A stretch of DNA of 64,000 nucleotides from Isoetes taiwanensis (lineage: Eukaryota; Streptophyta; Lycopodiopsida; Isoetales; Isoetaceae), in the NCBI GenBank assembly GCA_021234155.1, contig JAJEKV010000040.1:2643799-2707798 (forward strand), written 5' to 3'. The notes beneath the pieces are model-generated. The model was not told the DNA's origin, did no database searches, and saw nothing but the letters and a program-made list of their open reading frames with translations. The first letter of the stretch is position 1. Each line of letters opens with the position of its first letter. Below, in pieces: positions 11,901 to 23,902 of this stretch. A program made the translations under genes and the position numbers.

Positions 11901-13112
11901 CCTTGGAGTTTTAGGGAGCTCGAGTGGGAGCTTGCACACTTTCCTGGGAGGGGGGGATGCAAGATCTCCTTGGGCCTGTGCGAGTTCCTTGCTAAAATCA
12001 TCATTCTCTACCTGAGCTTGCTCTCTGGAATATGAAATCTCGGCCTTCATCTCTTCAATGTCAAACCAAAACGGTGGCGTTTTTTTTTTTCTAATTGCTT
12101 CCCTCTTTCGCTCCTCCAAAGTTTCCTACCGTCGCCTTATCTCCACCTCTGCTGATTGACCCAAGCTGACCTCATAGCGAGGGATTAAGAAGTCCCGGTG
12201 CTCAATGCGGTCCTCCGCCATAGCCTCGACCCGCGCTTTGCCCTCACCAAAATCCGCCTAAGATTATGGCCGCCACAGATAATCTTCATCCCGCGCTCGG
12301 CTCCCGGCTTCACCAATTCAAAGTTCCTCTTCCTTACGCTCATTTTCGAGCAAATGGTTTCCGCCCCTCTTTGCCAATGGCGTGCACTTGTAATCATTCG
12401 GTCATGGAATGCTTAGCGAAGTCCGTGGATCTCCGGATCCCATTTTTGGAGTAATCGCTACTACAACCACCGAATAAACAATACCACCGGCCATCCGCCT
12501 CGATCCAATTTCCGTTTTTCGAAAGATCCATGTATCCGGCGTTATCCTCGGGAGGGTTCTCCCGGCATCCTCTCCAAAATCTTCGCCCCCGGTAATGAAC
12601 TTTTTTCCTTTGCATCCTTGCACTCATTCTTTTCTTTTTTTACCGACGGCTCCCCTTCCAAAGACACGGGAATAATTCGCCTTTCGACTAGCAAGCCGCT
12701 ACCGCACAAGATGCAACATCGCCATCTCACCCGCGGCTCCAACGGCTCAAACCCGGAGGAAATTTAGGAGGGGAGTCCACCTCGAATCGACCGGCTCTTC
12801 CGACAACGGATTGTTGGCAAAGAAATTTGAAAGCGAATTGGCAGAAGATTCTGCACTGGAAGTTCTCATTAACCGAGGTTCGGGGCTTTGATCCATCCGA
12901 ACAAAATAACGTAAAGGGACAAGAATTCGAAATGAGGGAGGAACGGAGGCCGAATCCGGGAGGAAACCGAGGCTTGAACGAAGCTCTGAGAGAGAGGCTT
13001 TTTGGCTTGCGGTAGTGATTCCTTCCGAGAGGATCACTATCTTAAGTGAAGACGTGGCATCGCGGTGATAGGACAATGAACATGCAATCATTTCCCTTGT
13101 CGATCCCGGCAA
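9000..13112. other. Accessory interior of the MULE, no recognised gene
   Basis: This 4-kb part of the element is richer in CG than the surroundings and holds only broken open frames. The most gene-like are on the minus strand: 12,747-13,112, 12,542-12,742, 11,706-12,119 and 10,672-11,526. The piece at 11,706-12,119 is highly charged and could form a coiled coil (many Glu/Lys/Arg, Ala-Lys-Lys-Thr stretches), but it opens with TTG, not ATG, and has an in-frame stop just upstream. I do not recognise a family. It may be a second, decayed element gene or captured host sequence. Confidence 0.4.
10036..10310 (+). repeat. Internal copies of the TIR palindromic satellite
   Basis: Short runs of the same units seen in the TIRs (GGTGGAATCACC, GATTCCACCGGATAGAATCACC and relatives) occur here, well inside the element, interrupted by about 150 bp of other sequence. 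Orientation is as in the left TIR. They could mark the end of an older nested element or an internal rearrangement. Confidence 0.7.
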
Positions 13113-13248
13113 TTAATGCCTATTAATAACCCGGCGCTTGACATTCAATTCAAAAGTCGAGCCCCGAATTTGCACGGCTTTTATATCAAATATCCACGGG
13201 TACCGGCGCCGACGCGGGCACGATTTACCGGATGCGCCCTTCAAGGAC

Positions 13249-13903
13249 GGTGATTCCATCCGGTGGATTCCGCGGCGACGTGATTCCACCGGACGGAATC
13301 GATTTTGCTTGGTGATTCCATCCCGGAGGAATCGTATTGTGGTGATTCCACGAGGAATGGTCGTGGTGAAGTGATTCCGCCCGTGGAATCGACTTTTGGT
13401 GATTCGCCGGACGATTCGCGATGTTGGGTGATTCCATCGAATCCAATCGAATATGGTGATTCCGGCCCCGGGAATTGCAAGGTGGTGATTCCCGTCGGGA
13501 TCCTCGGGCGGTGATTCCATCCGCCACGCAGATACGACGCCGTGATTCCATCGCGCGGGTATAATTCCGTGGTGATTCCGTCCACGGTATTCCCCGGGGG
13601 TGATTCCTTCGGTGGAATCCTCCATTGGTGATTCCATCAGATATAACGCCAGTGGATTCCATCGGCGATGGAATAATTCAGGATTCCGTCCGACTTATTC
13701 CGCCGCCGCGGATTCCTTCATGAGGTATAAATACGCTAGATTCCATCGGTATTCTACCAAGCAGGATTCCGCGGGGCATTGATTTTATTGCCGCACTGGC
13801 TGTGACGGGCCTCCCGCAGACGCGATTGGGGTTGGTTTGTGATTCCGCGGTAGGGAATAACCGCGATGGAATCACCAAAACCAGGGTAAGGATATTTTCA
13901 CCC
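13249..13903 (-). repeat. Right terminal inverted repeat of the MULE
   Basis: This is the reverse-complement counterpart of 4,396-5,078. Read from 13,903 leftwards it begins with the same 69 bases, then shows the same order of GGAATCAC boxes down to 13,249. It is about 28 bp shorter than the left copy because of scattered small deletions, many in CG-rich units. Overlapping minus-strand open frames are products of the repeat structure. Confidence 0.9.
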
Positions 13904-13912
13904 CTTCCCCAC
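13904..13912. repeat. 9-bp target-site duplication, right copy
   Basis: CTTCCCCAC, identical to 4,387-4,395, directly adjoins the right TIR end. Confidence 0.92.
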
Positions 13913-14028
13913 CATTAAAATATATTCCTCACCAGCTTAAGATGCGTGCACTTTGAGACATCCGACAATGTCCACACTAGGTGTGAGAACGGACTTAAAC
14001 ATTCAAGGAAAGGTTAAATGCTAACCAA

Positions 14029-14305
14029 TGATTCAAAAGTTGCTTACTCTTTCAAAAGAAAGTGCCTGAAGGTTTGAATGTCTAACAAATAAATATCTTA
14101 TATTCAATTGTAATGGTGAAAATTTTATCCAGAAAGGGAAGAAAAAAAGGAAAGAAAAAGAATGTTGTAATGGTGAAAAAAACTCATTGATTCAAGAATG
14201 GCTTACTCATTCTAAGGTAAAACCTTCATTTTTTAAAAGAAAGTGCATGAATATTTTCCATGTCTAATAAATAAATATCTTCCTTTCAGTTGTAATGGTG
14301 AAACA
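14029..14305. repeat. Diverged tandem duplication downstream of the P5A gene
   Basis: Two related segments (about 14,029-14,125 and 14,203-14,305) share GCTTACTC, AAAAGAAAGTGC, AAATAAATATCTT and TTGTAATGGTGAAA in the same order. No gene is visible between the MULE and the P5A stop codon. Confidence 0.6.
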
Positions 14306-14470
14306 AACTCACCGATGATCACCACCAAGACACATACATTGTGTCAACTAAATAAACAATATATTGTACAGATACCTGAACTCGCCATACATGAAATGAG
14401 CAGGTGAAAATATCTGATGGCCAACTTTAGATGGGCTCAGATTACAAAATGAACCCTCGTATCTATGGCA

Positions 14471-17400
14471 TTATTGTAATTTCTCATGTATTGACAGACT
14501 CACCTTCCTATATTGCCTTGTCTTTGAAGATGGCATCTTTACCGGAAATAACAGTCGCAGTAGATGCTCCCAACAGTAGCAACCTATAATCATTAGCACT
14601 GCCCAGAACAGGAAGATATGCCCAAAAGGCTGTGGTAATGGTACCAGTCTTAACCAGTCATTTAAACTGCGAAACATATCTGAGGTTATGGCCGTGAAGA
14701 AAATTGCAGCCATTGTCAGTGCATAACAAAAAGGTTTGTTTTCCCTGATACTTTGATTAAATGGATGGCCAATATAATTTACTGCAAAGGTTGCCACCTG
14801 AATCATCATGTTTGCCATATAAGAAACCGTATTTACCAGATTTGGGCTGAAATCTGAATCGGGATCAACGCATTCTTCTGGCATGTATTTTTCAGCAGCT
14901 CTGACTGAAGTAGCAAGAAACGTTAAATGAATGGCAAATTGGCCAAGCAGAGACAAAATAACGTAAAGTGAAAAGATGTTTGGGTGTGGCCTCTTTGGTG
15001 ACAGGGTGGTTAATGGCCTGGCATTAGATATAAAAAGGAAAAAGGCTGCAGTAAAAAGTCCGCTTATTGTTGCTTGCACGTCACCAAGTTTGACACCATC
15101 CAAATACATCACACTCAATACATAGGCAGTGGAGAGACAGTTTAATCCAAGTATCTTGAACATTTGCAAAGTCGTCACAAGAGTACTTCTCCCTTGACGG
15201 ATAATGTCTGTAGTAGGGTGAACAGATGCGTGTTTGGCAGTAAAGGGGGCAGCCATGGATGCATCTCCAAGCCGAACCGTTGGAGCAGTTCTTCCATCCC
15301 CCTCTTCATTCATTTCATCCATCATTTGTTTCAATTTTAACCGTTGCTGTTCTGCAAGGGCCTGCCTGCTGGTTCGATTTTGGTTTACAGATGTCGTCAT
15401 ACTCCCTGCCTGACTTGCGTTGGTGATTGTTGAGGTTTGAGAGATACTGTTACTGGATCGCTTTGCTTTTGTTGCAGGCCCTGTTGACAACATTCACAAG
15501 CGTATGAACAGCAGATAATGCTTTGACTTGGTCATGAGGCAACGCTTTCAACTTCTATCTATGAAGTTAAGAAACACGTAAGAGGGGATGAAGTTTTTAC
15601 CTTTAGATGATTCTGCGGCATTTAAATTTGATACAGGTGCAGTCTTCATTGGAGAATTTTGACCAGGTTGTACAGCATTTAGTAATGCCACGCCAACATG
15701 TGCCTGTATTAAGCAACAAAATTTATTTAAGCTGACAACCGAGTGAAAAGCATCAGTGCTTGCTCTCCAAAAGATTACACGACACAAATGCTGTTGGCCT
15801 ACATGATGTCTTGGTATAAGGCATTGTTCAACTCACTGGAACCATGCCACCCTTAACATCTATGTCAATGTTTTCTCTCTTCCAAAATCTCAAGGTGACA
15901 TCATTTAAGTTATATAAACTCATAAATCTTGTGGAGCATTTTTTGCTTAGTTTGCTTCTTAATCAGACCGAAAGTTTCATCTTTTGTACCTGACCCATTG
16001 TGGTGATAGAATAAGTTAACATCTCATCACTTCATTCCCATTTCTTTCTGGAGTCGTTTTGGTCATCTCAATGTCAAGCTGACCTATGACATGAATAAGA
16101 GCCCAAATATTCTAACAACTAAACAAATCGTTCATGGGGAAGCTTATAACGATAACTCCATAAAATGCAAACCATAGTAAGTCATACCTGTTTCAAAGCG
16201 CCAACATCATTTGTTCCATCTCCGCACATTAATGTCATTCTACCACAGTCCTTAAGCGTTGTCAAAATAAGTTCTTTCTGGTCTGGAGCCACCCTTGCAT
16301 AGACCTAAACAAGAGGGTATCAAATAGAGCACTAACGAAGGACAAACAGAAATTCGGGGGAACAACCTTCACATATGGGAGCACTAAATGCAAAGCATTC
16401 GTACGCTGCAGCATGGAAATCCCATCACCAGAAACACAAAGGTCATAGGTTCTGCACAACTCTAACACATCCTCACTGCAAGGAGCAACATTTTATGTAA
16501 ATATACATCCAATATAACATATAGAAAGTTTTGATAATGTACTTGTAGGGAATCTTGATAGTTTCATCTGTTGAGAGCCAATAAAATTTGTCAGCACCCT
16601 GATCATGTTCTGCAGTTAATATCAATACTGGAAGAGACACAATGTGGGTTTGAGCAGCAACATGACAGGCAGTTAAAGCTTGATCTCCGGTAATCATAAC
16701 CTGTATCAAATTCAAGTAAGCATTTTCTAAATACCTTCATAAACCATAGCATGAGAAAAGTATTACAAGATCATGGGAAGAATCCTTCAGTTCCTTCAGA
16801 ACACCAGCCGAATCCTCTCGCAAAGGACAAGCAAAGACCTGTCAAATTCACTTCAAATATTAGGCCAGCCAGAATAGAAACAAACCGTAAACTAAGAACC
16901 AGTGAGTTGACCAACCACAACATAAACGCAAAAACCACAAACTGCAAATATGTGTCAAGATACATACTGCAAACCCAACAAACTGCAAGCTCGATTCGAC
17001 TGTCTCCCTTTCTAGTGTGCGGGCTTCCCCAACCTGAAGTGCATACAGTTAGAGAAGCCAACAAACCCTCCAAGAAAAAGTTGATACTGACAGGCATATC
17101 AGGAAGTTTTTTATACGCCAATGCTAGAACTCTGGATCCTTGACGTGTGTAATGCTTGTATGTTTCAACATAACGTTCTTCACCTTGTGCCATTCTTTCT
17201 TCAATGACTTCTGGAGCACCCTGTAAACAGCATGCTTTTTAAAGGTGTCTTCTTACACATTCAGACATAAAATGTCCTTGAGCCAGTCTCCAAACCTTAA
17301 CAAATGCAAAAAACGAATCTTCTATTCTGACAATGACTGACATCCTTTTCAAATGTGCTGCGAAATGATATCGTTGAATGATTTGTACACTAGCACCATT

Positions 17401-20400
17401 ACTCCTGCATATTAAAGATCACACTTTAAGGCATAATAAGGACTGGTGAGACTTGCAGACACAAGGTCATAAGAACTTAAAGGAACTTACTTTCGTGGTA
17501 CTGCTTTCTCATCGGATGTGTAAGACCAATCTATTCCTTTGAGAGCTGCCTTTTCTAAAGGATCCCCAACCTATAAAAAAAGTTGTCAAATGATAGAACT
17601 TTGACAATACTACCTAGTATTTAAGAAATTACAAATATGTACATCACCAGCTTATTGTCGACAAAAACAAGTGCATGGCAAGCAGATAGCACTTGCACAG
17701 TACGTTCAGGCAGCTTTGCAGGATTACTCTCGATCTCAGCACTTCCTCCAAGACCAGTCACCCCACGGAATTCCTGTAAAGAGAATATCCTATGAGATAC
17801 AGTTAGCTGTATTAAGTTATAAATCCCCAAGCTTTAAAGCGGCGTCAAACTTTACCATGTCATCACTTGTAAGAGTTCCCGTCTTATCAAAGCAGCAAAT
17901 GTCAACCTGCATAGCATATGATAAGCAATATACTTGCAAGAAGGCAAAAAAAGCCCAAAATTTCTACCTTGCCCGCAAATGGGATTCGGAAAGGTTCTGT
18001 ACAAAAGATTCCACGTTTTGCTAGTGCAATAAGAGAAGTATTCACGGCAATAGATAGCTCCATAGGTAGCTCAGGAGGGATAACCGATGTGATAATCATT
18101 GAGCAGTTGAGAAACAGCTTGAATTTGCTCCTCGTTGGATGCTCTAGGCCCTGGAAAAAGGCTTATCAATTTAACTGAAGTTGGCATGATTGCAGCTAAC
18201 ATCTTTTGAGATACTTATAAATACAAACTCGAGTCCTAGTACGTTTCCAAATGCATCTGGGCATACATTTTCTTTAGAATAGAGCAAGGTATGATATTTA
18301 TCCAATGGCCATGCTTTATTATTGACTATTGAAAATATTTCTTGTTACTATGGTATCAATTCTGCTGCAACCCAAAATTTCTTTTTCATAGACAATTCCT
18401 TGGAAACGGTCTGCTAGATAATGCCAAATAACCAGATTTAGAGCCTACAATATCAAGCAAAGTTGGGCGTAGAAAGATGATACTGGAATTGTGGAAGACA
18501 ATCTATTAGAAAGCACAATGTGTTAACGCCTTACTGGTTCTTGAGAACCAGAAATTCTTACCTACCCAGCCAGCCTTCTGGTTGACATATAAGCTAACCA
18601 GGGACCTCAATGTTACTGATGCAGGTCCTATTTAATGCCTAGGGTATTTATCGCAGCAAAATGTGGTTGAATATGGGACTTTAAGAGTCTCCTCTCGTCA
18701 GCTTGAGACTGAGACAAGGGAGCAGCTAGACATACGGTCCGCTGCTCAAAAAGAATTTTCAAAGTATGTCATTTCCATGCAGTGGAATTTGAAGAACATT
18801 CTATCTTCACATGTTCGGCTTACTATGCAATACATGGCAGGTTCTATTGCCTCTTCTGAAAGGACACATCCTTGAGAAAGACAATCAGATTTGCAGATCA
18901 GAAATATGTGCTGCTTATCTTCACGAAATGACAGAAATATAGTAAGCAAAAAACTGTCCTGGACAAAGCAAGGACAATATTGCATGCAGCCACAAATAAT
19001 CACCTTCTTTATCCATGATGAAAAGAGCCATAAACAGAAATCTACTCACCCTCCATCTCAGAGGTGTGGAGTTTCCTTAAGATTCTAAAAGAGTTAGGCA
19101 GCTCACAAGAACTATAAACAGATTAACAGAATCCATATCAACATCATTCTTTGCTCCAGCTGAGAAAGGACATCTGCGTTACTTTGATCTTCAATATTAT
19201 TTTGATGTTACTAAGATACACAGTACTTGCTAGCTGTTCATCATACTCTATAATAGTATTATTGATCTCATAGACCCCATCAGCCTTCTGCAAACATAAA
19301 GAAATCGTTCTTTGTTTCTTTCTTTCTGATATGTCATCAAAAAAGATAAAATGATATTAAAGGTTTGAGTCATAACATATGCACTTAGTGTGTCCATATA
19401 AGTTCTTTTGTAATTACTTTCATCTTGTAGACCGCAAGGTCTTTATGACATTGTGAATATATTTATCCTATCTTATCTTATTTAACACAATGACACTGGC
19501 GACATCTAAGAAAGTAAAATGGGCAGCAAAACAGAATCATAAAAATTTCTTTCAGAAGACATAGGGTTAAAAAACAGCCAAATGCTGATATCAGATCATT
19601 TCTTGAAGCAGCTAGGAGGGGGATTAGATCAACTTTCTAGGAATCTTCCATTGACTTTTGCTTAATGTTTTAGTATCATTTATCTTCAGTTTCTTTGCGG
19701 CTTTCATCCTCCTTGTAGATCCTCAATTCTGTATGTTCTTGGTCTCTATGGGTCTCCTGTACACCTATAAAGACCAAGATGACCAGGATGAAGTCAAGCT
19801 TGACGACCTTGATGACCAAGATGACCAAGTCTTTCTTTCCTTCCTTTCTTTCTTATCATTGATTGACCAAGATGAAGTCAAGCTTGACGACAAATGATCC
19901 AAAGGTAAGGGGACACGTCTCATTCTTTTAAAAAATTAGAAAATAATGCTTCTGTCTTAAAGCATATTCCCAATTACAAATACAACAAAATCTTAATTCC
20001 CAATACAAATAATAACGTAACACTTGCCTGCTTTAAAACGTATCCAGCAGCTATGAGAGCGAAGAAAACAAGGAACAGTATGAAAAGGCCACTTTCACGG
20101 TTATTTGCACTAACCTGAAAGATAAGATATATGAAAATTAGATAAGACATCAAGCAACGAACTTACTGCACACATAGCTTACCCTCTCTGTCGAGAAGAG
20201 TATGGTCCGCATTAGTTTGCCCTGGCTTGTTTCGAATCCTGTGCGCAACACAACTGCTAAGCAGCCTCCATCAGGTGTCTTAAGGGCAAAAGACTGACCA
20301 AAATAAATAGCAAATCAGTGTCAAATTAAGCAATAAGCTTCAAATAGATTAGTATTAACTAAGCCATTCTTCACTCAATGTTCAAGTCTCTGTGGTTTGT

Positions 20401-22257
20401 GAACACATATCAATGCTAGCTTCACTTAATACCTTATCAGGTGTATGTTGAAGTATCTTTGTACCACCAAATAAGACGTGGTTCTTGTCCTTCCTGATTG
20501 AGAGCCGTTCCTCTGGTTCACGACCCAAGATAGGGCCCTGGAAATAGACAAAAAATTAAACATATAAATTTTAGCAATAAAGTACAATGTGAACATATGA
20601 CACGGGGTTTTCCATGGCTAATACCTTCCATTGAGGAGTTGATTCCCCCGTCAAAAGTGCTTCATTTGCAATTGCAGTTCCAGCAAGCAATAACATATCT
20701 GCAGGTACTGTCCTTTCATCACTACCTTGGCCAGTCGGACGGCCAATTGAAACGACGTCACCCGGTAAAAGTTCCATTCCTGAGAGCTTGATCCACCTGT
20801 TGCAATAAGAGCATGCATCACTGACTGGCTGATGCATAATAGCGGCAATAAACAAAACGGAGACATACTTTCCACAGCGGCGAACAGAAAGACTCTGGTC
20901 ATTCACCCGCACCTGTCGCAGTTGACTCAAAGTCCTAATTCGAGACTTTACCACCGTTGACTCAAACAGGACCAACATAAAAAGTGTGAATATACTATAG
21001 TACCAATATTCATCAAGGCACCAAAGGCCAACACAAAAGACCTGCAAGAATAGGATATGGCACGTAAATTCACGCACAATCATAGGATCATGCTGCAAAT
21101 TTTAGCTACTACTTGTACCTGGAAAACAAAAAAAGGTTCCATACAATGCTCCTTCATCAGTTTCTGAAAGGTAGGCTGGGGGAACTCAAAGCTGTTAAAC
21201 ATAAAAATATTAAAATTAATACATAATAAACTGTCATCGTCGTTATTCAGGACATACTTAAAACCATTTGAAATCTCCAATTTTATAGACTGTAAACGGA
21301 AACATGCATATGAAATACAACTGCGTATTTTGAATTAGTATGAGCGCAATTTGGACGTAACAAAAGTCACTACAAGGAAGCACGTAACAGCTCTGAAGCA
21401 TAAGAAATATAACTTACACATTCCTCCCCCACTTCTCCAAGCCTGCTTGTATCTTAGAATCATTGCCATAGCCCGAGCATTTCATGTATGTCCCAAAGGT
21501 TTCCTTTGATGGATAATCAAGTTTTAAGAACCGCCTATCTCCATCAGAGTATAAAAAGGTCTGCTTTCGAAACACAAAGAAATACTCTTCCCTAGAAATA
21601 GAACTGTGATTTTTCACATCCTGTTGCTGTGCAAGTAGTAAACATCATATATTTGATTAGTGTTTAGGGCAAGAGGAACGTTACATCATTTCATATGATC
21701 TTGACAACCTAATCCGGCATTTAAGCCACCCTGACACTCTATTGGAACCTGGACAGAATTCTAATCCTCAAATAAAGGAGGAAAGTTATTTAATGGGGAA
21801 TTGCATACCACGCTTCTATGCTGTAATGGAACCACTTCCTTTGAACCAGAGAACTTTCTAGGTACAACCTTGCAAATTTCTGCTTGAGCTAGGTCATTAA
21901 CCTGTAAAAAACTTCATGGTGAAAAGCGGCCTAGATCCAATGGTCTTATGTTGACAATAAAACGGCATTGTATCAATTATGACCAATATGCCATGTCGAT
22001 CAGTCACGTACCTTAGTTGCATGGGCGAAGCACTTAAAAGCCACGGACCACACGGTAAAAAGATGAACAAGAATATGCAAAACGCAGAAACCAGCCAATA
22101 CTATGCATCCATCAACCAAGTCCAGAGTCGGAGCAACCGCCACAAGCCATAAAACATACAACACTGCAAAGGGCCAGACGTCCAGCTGCCAAATCAACCT
22201 TTTCCATTTGTACAGCTCCACGAACTGAACAATCTTTCCTTCTACTGGGATCGGCAT
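14471..22257 (-). CDS. MIA: P5A-type cation-transporting ATPase (MIA/PDR2/Spf1 family), 22 exons
   Basis: In known relatives this is an ER-membrane P5A ATPase, acting in removal of mis-inserted transmembrane helices and in ER homeostasis (pollen and root phosphate phenotypes in Arabidopsis). Exons (minus order): 22257-22012, 21901-21809, 21620-21418, 21191-21119, 21041-20869, 20796-20625, 20537-20433, 20293-20183, 20114-20028, 18150-17968, 17906-17856, 17773-17648, 17570-17491, 17404-17296, 17220-17092, 17033-16968, 16838-16767, 16700-16543, 16475-16367, 16304-16188, 15703-15601, 15480-14471. They sum to 3,576 nt, 1,191 residues, with no stop, close to the usual length of about 1,180. Motifs: TGES (about 312), IPPELPM (about 445), phosphorylation site DKTGT (Asp about 489), MITGDQ (about 695), GDGTNDVG (about 810), six or so C-terminal membrane helices in the last exon. 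The start MPIPVEGK matches family N-termini; an in-frame ATG lies 21 codons upstream. Intron 9 (1.9 kb) has a GC donor. Confidence 0.95.
19781..19891. repeat. 27-bp repeat within intron 9 of the P5A gene
   Basis: The segment GACCARGATGAAGTCAAGC plus TTGACGAC occurs at 19,781-19,807 and 19,865-19,891, separated by a pyrimidine-rich TTTCCTTCC-type stretch and further GATGACCAAGATGACC repeats. It lies in the largest intron (18,151-20,027). Confidence 0.75.
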
Positions 22258-23902
22258 AGCTAGCTCCCCTGCAAAACTACCCTTCTTGTGGACTGGGCAT
22301 AAATCCCATAAATTTTGCAAATCTTGAAGTAGTGCAGGAGCTAGGGATTGCTCAACCCTGGATCAGAGATGAGGAAGTCTAAAAGATTCTTTTTGCTTTT
22401 TTTTAATTACCTAGGGACATTTATGCCAATGGTGCCTTTTGGAAAAAGGGCCTAAAATGCTGTCTTATAATTATTAGACGCTGCATTTTTGTGATCCTCC
22501 ACATCATTAAATTTGTATGTGTCTCTCTCTCCTCTCATGGTTAACTTAAATACACAACCCAAGTAGATTCGGCTCACATATTGGAACTCGTATGAGGTCT
22601 ACATATCATCTATTGAGCAATATATATGTTAGATGCATTCAGGTACACCATATCTTTGCTCTTTGATCCAGCTGATATTGCATACAAATAGCCCTGATGA
22701 AGTATATTATGATGGGGGACATGAGGATTCTGGTGGACACAATCATCTTTGGTTATCATGTGTTCTAGCTATGAGAGTTTGTGGGTGTGCTAGAGTTGTG
22801 TAATCATCTAGATAGGCAGTCAATCATATGGTTCCCTTAAAGTAATGAATCAATCTGAGAGCTCGGTGTGCCCCTAAGCTATTGGAATAGTATACGAGTT
22901 CTGGTGTTAGATTCCTTTAGGAGTGATGGTTTCATCTCGCCTCCAGATTGCACCATCCACCTACTTTCACATATTCTTTCTTATTGGAATCTTGTATCTC
23001 CCAGAGTTGCACTATGTATAGATTTTTGTTTTGGTGTGTTATGGGAGATGTTATTTTTTGTTTGAAAAAAAAATAAAAATTCAAAAAACATGAATAAGTT
23101 CATGAATCACATATAAACTATTAAAATATAGCACAAATCCCCTAACACACCAAAACAAAAAATTTCAATTTTTTGTAAATTTCAATTTTTTTTCAATACA
23201 AAGCGCGACCAAGTTTTTGCTTTTTTGCCCTTTTTTTTTTTCAAACTAGAACATCTCCATTTTTTTCACAAAATGGAACTATGGCTATCGATCCTGAAAA
23301 CAAAGTGCCTAGGCTCCTCCAGATTGCAAATCGTCGTCATAGCCAGGAGCTCCAACTCCTGCGCCCTCTTTCTGAGACTGCTGCAAATAACCACTCCAAA
23401 TGCATAAGGAAGGTATGGACCATGAACTGTAGCAAAACAATGTAGCATGTAGCAAAAAATGTTTGTGGATCTAAAGGCTTCTCTTTTATTAGCTTCAACA
23501 TCCACCTTTATATACATTCTATTCTTTATATAAAGATTCCACCGTTATATTTATAAATGGTCCACCTTTTTCTATTTTAGGATTGACGCCATAATAATAT
23601 CTTCGGCCCTTAAAAAAAGCATTTGCCAACATAATGTCCCATGGCCCTGTGTGCTCTCCGTGGACATTAAAATAATATCTATCTATTTATCTATCATAAC
23701 GGGTGATAGCAGGACCTTATAGAGGCTAATAAAGGGACTATGTATCACCCGTAAGTTACACTTACCTTCTCAGTATATGCAAATGATGATATGCCCTACT
23801 TGCATGTTATGTTTTTATCTTCTAAAGAGAAGGGAGTTGGGTGTTGCAACTTGGGACCTTTCCTAAGACAAGAGTGTCAGTGATAATATTGGAAAATTAG
23901 AG
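22258..23902. other. 5' flank of the P5A gene, no further gene seen
   Basis: The first part must hold the P5A promoter and 5' untranslated region, but no core promoter element stands out. Open frames here are short and without motifs. The only structure is the inverted repeat at 23.03-23.16 kb. Confidence 0.45.
23028..23156. repeat. Inverted repeat, MITE-like
   Basis: The 14-bp arms GTTTTGGTGTGTTA (23,028-23,041) and TAACACACCAAAAC (23,143-23,156) are perfect inverted copies. Adjoining A/T-rich sequence on both sides is also partly complementary, so the whole segment can fold back. Confidence 0.6.

Larger units (their letters stand above)
4396..13903 (+). mobile_element. Complete Mutator-like element (MULE), 9.5 kb, with long TIRs
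   Basis: The two ends are long inverted repeats: 4,396-5,078 and the reverse complement of 13,249-13,903. The outermost 69 bp are identical, beginning GGGTGAAAATATCC, and the rest aligns along its full length with small indels and substitutions. An exact 9-bp duplication (CTTCCCCAC) flanks the element. Inside are a plus-strand MULE/FAR1-type transposase gene with a SWIM-like C-terminus (about 5.4-7.65 kb, frameshifted), an A/T-rich 15-bp minisatellite (8.2-8.9 kb), and about 4 kb without a recognised gene (9.0-13.1 kb). Long TIRs, a 9-bp duplication and this transposase type together identify the superfamily. The TIR composition, a palindromic satellite, is unusual. The frameshifts make present autonomy unlikely, but intact ends could still be moved by a transposase supplied elsewhere. 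Confidence 0.92.

Noticed and set aside
11706-12119. 137-codon charged minus-strand frame as an intact gene
   Set aside because: It opens with TTG, with an in-frame stop just upstream, and has no recognised domain; mentioned only within the MULE interior.
16771-17193. 140-codon minus-strand open frame as one exon of the P5A gene
   Set aside because: Only its first part (17,220-17,092) matches the family; the rest runs through introns, and the true exons 16 and 17 are at 17,033-16,968 and 16,838-16,767.
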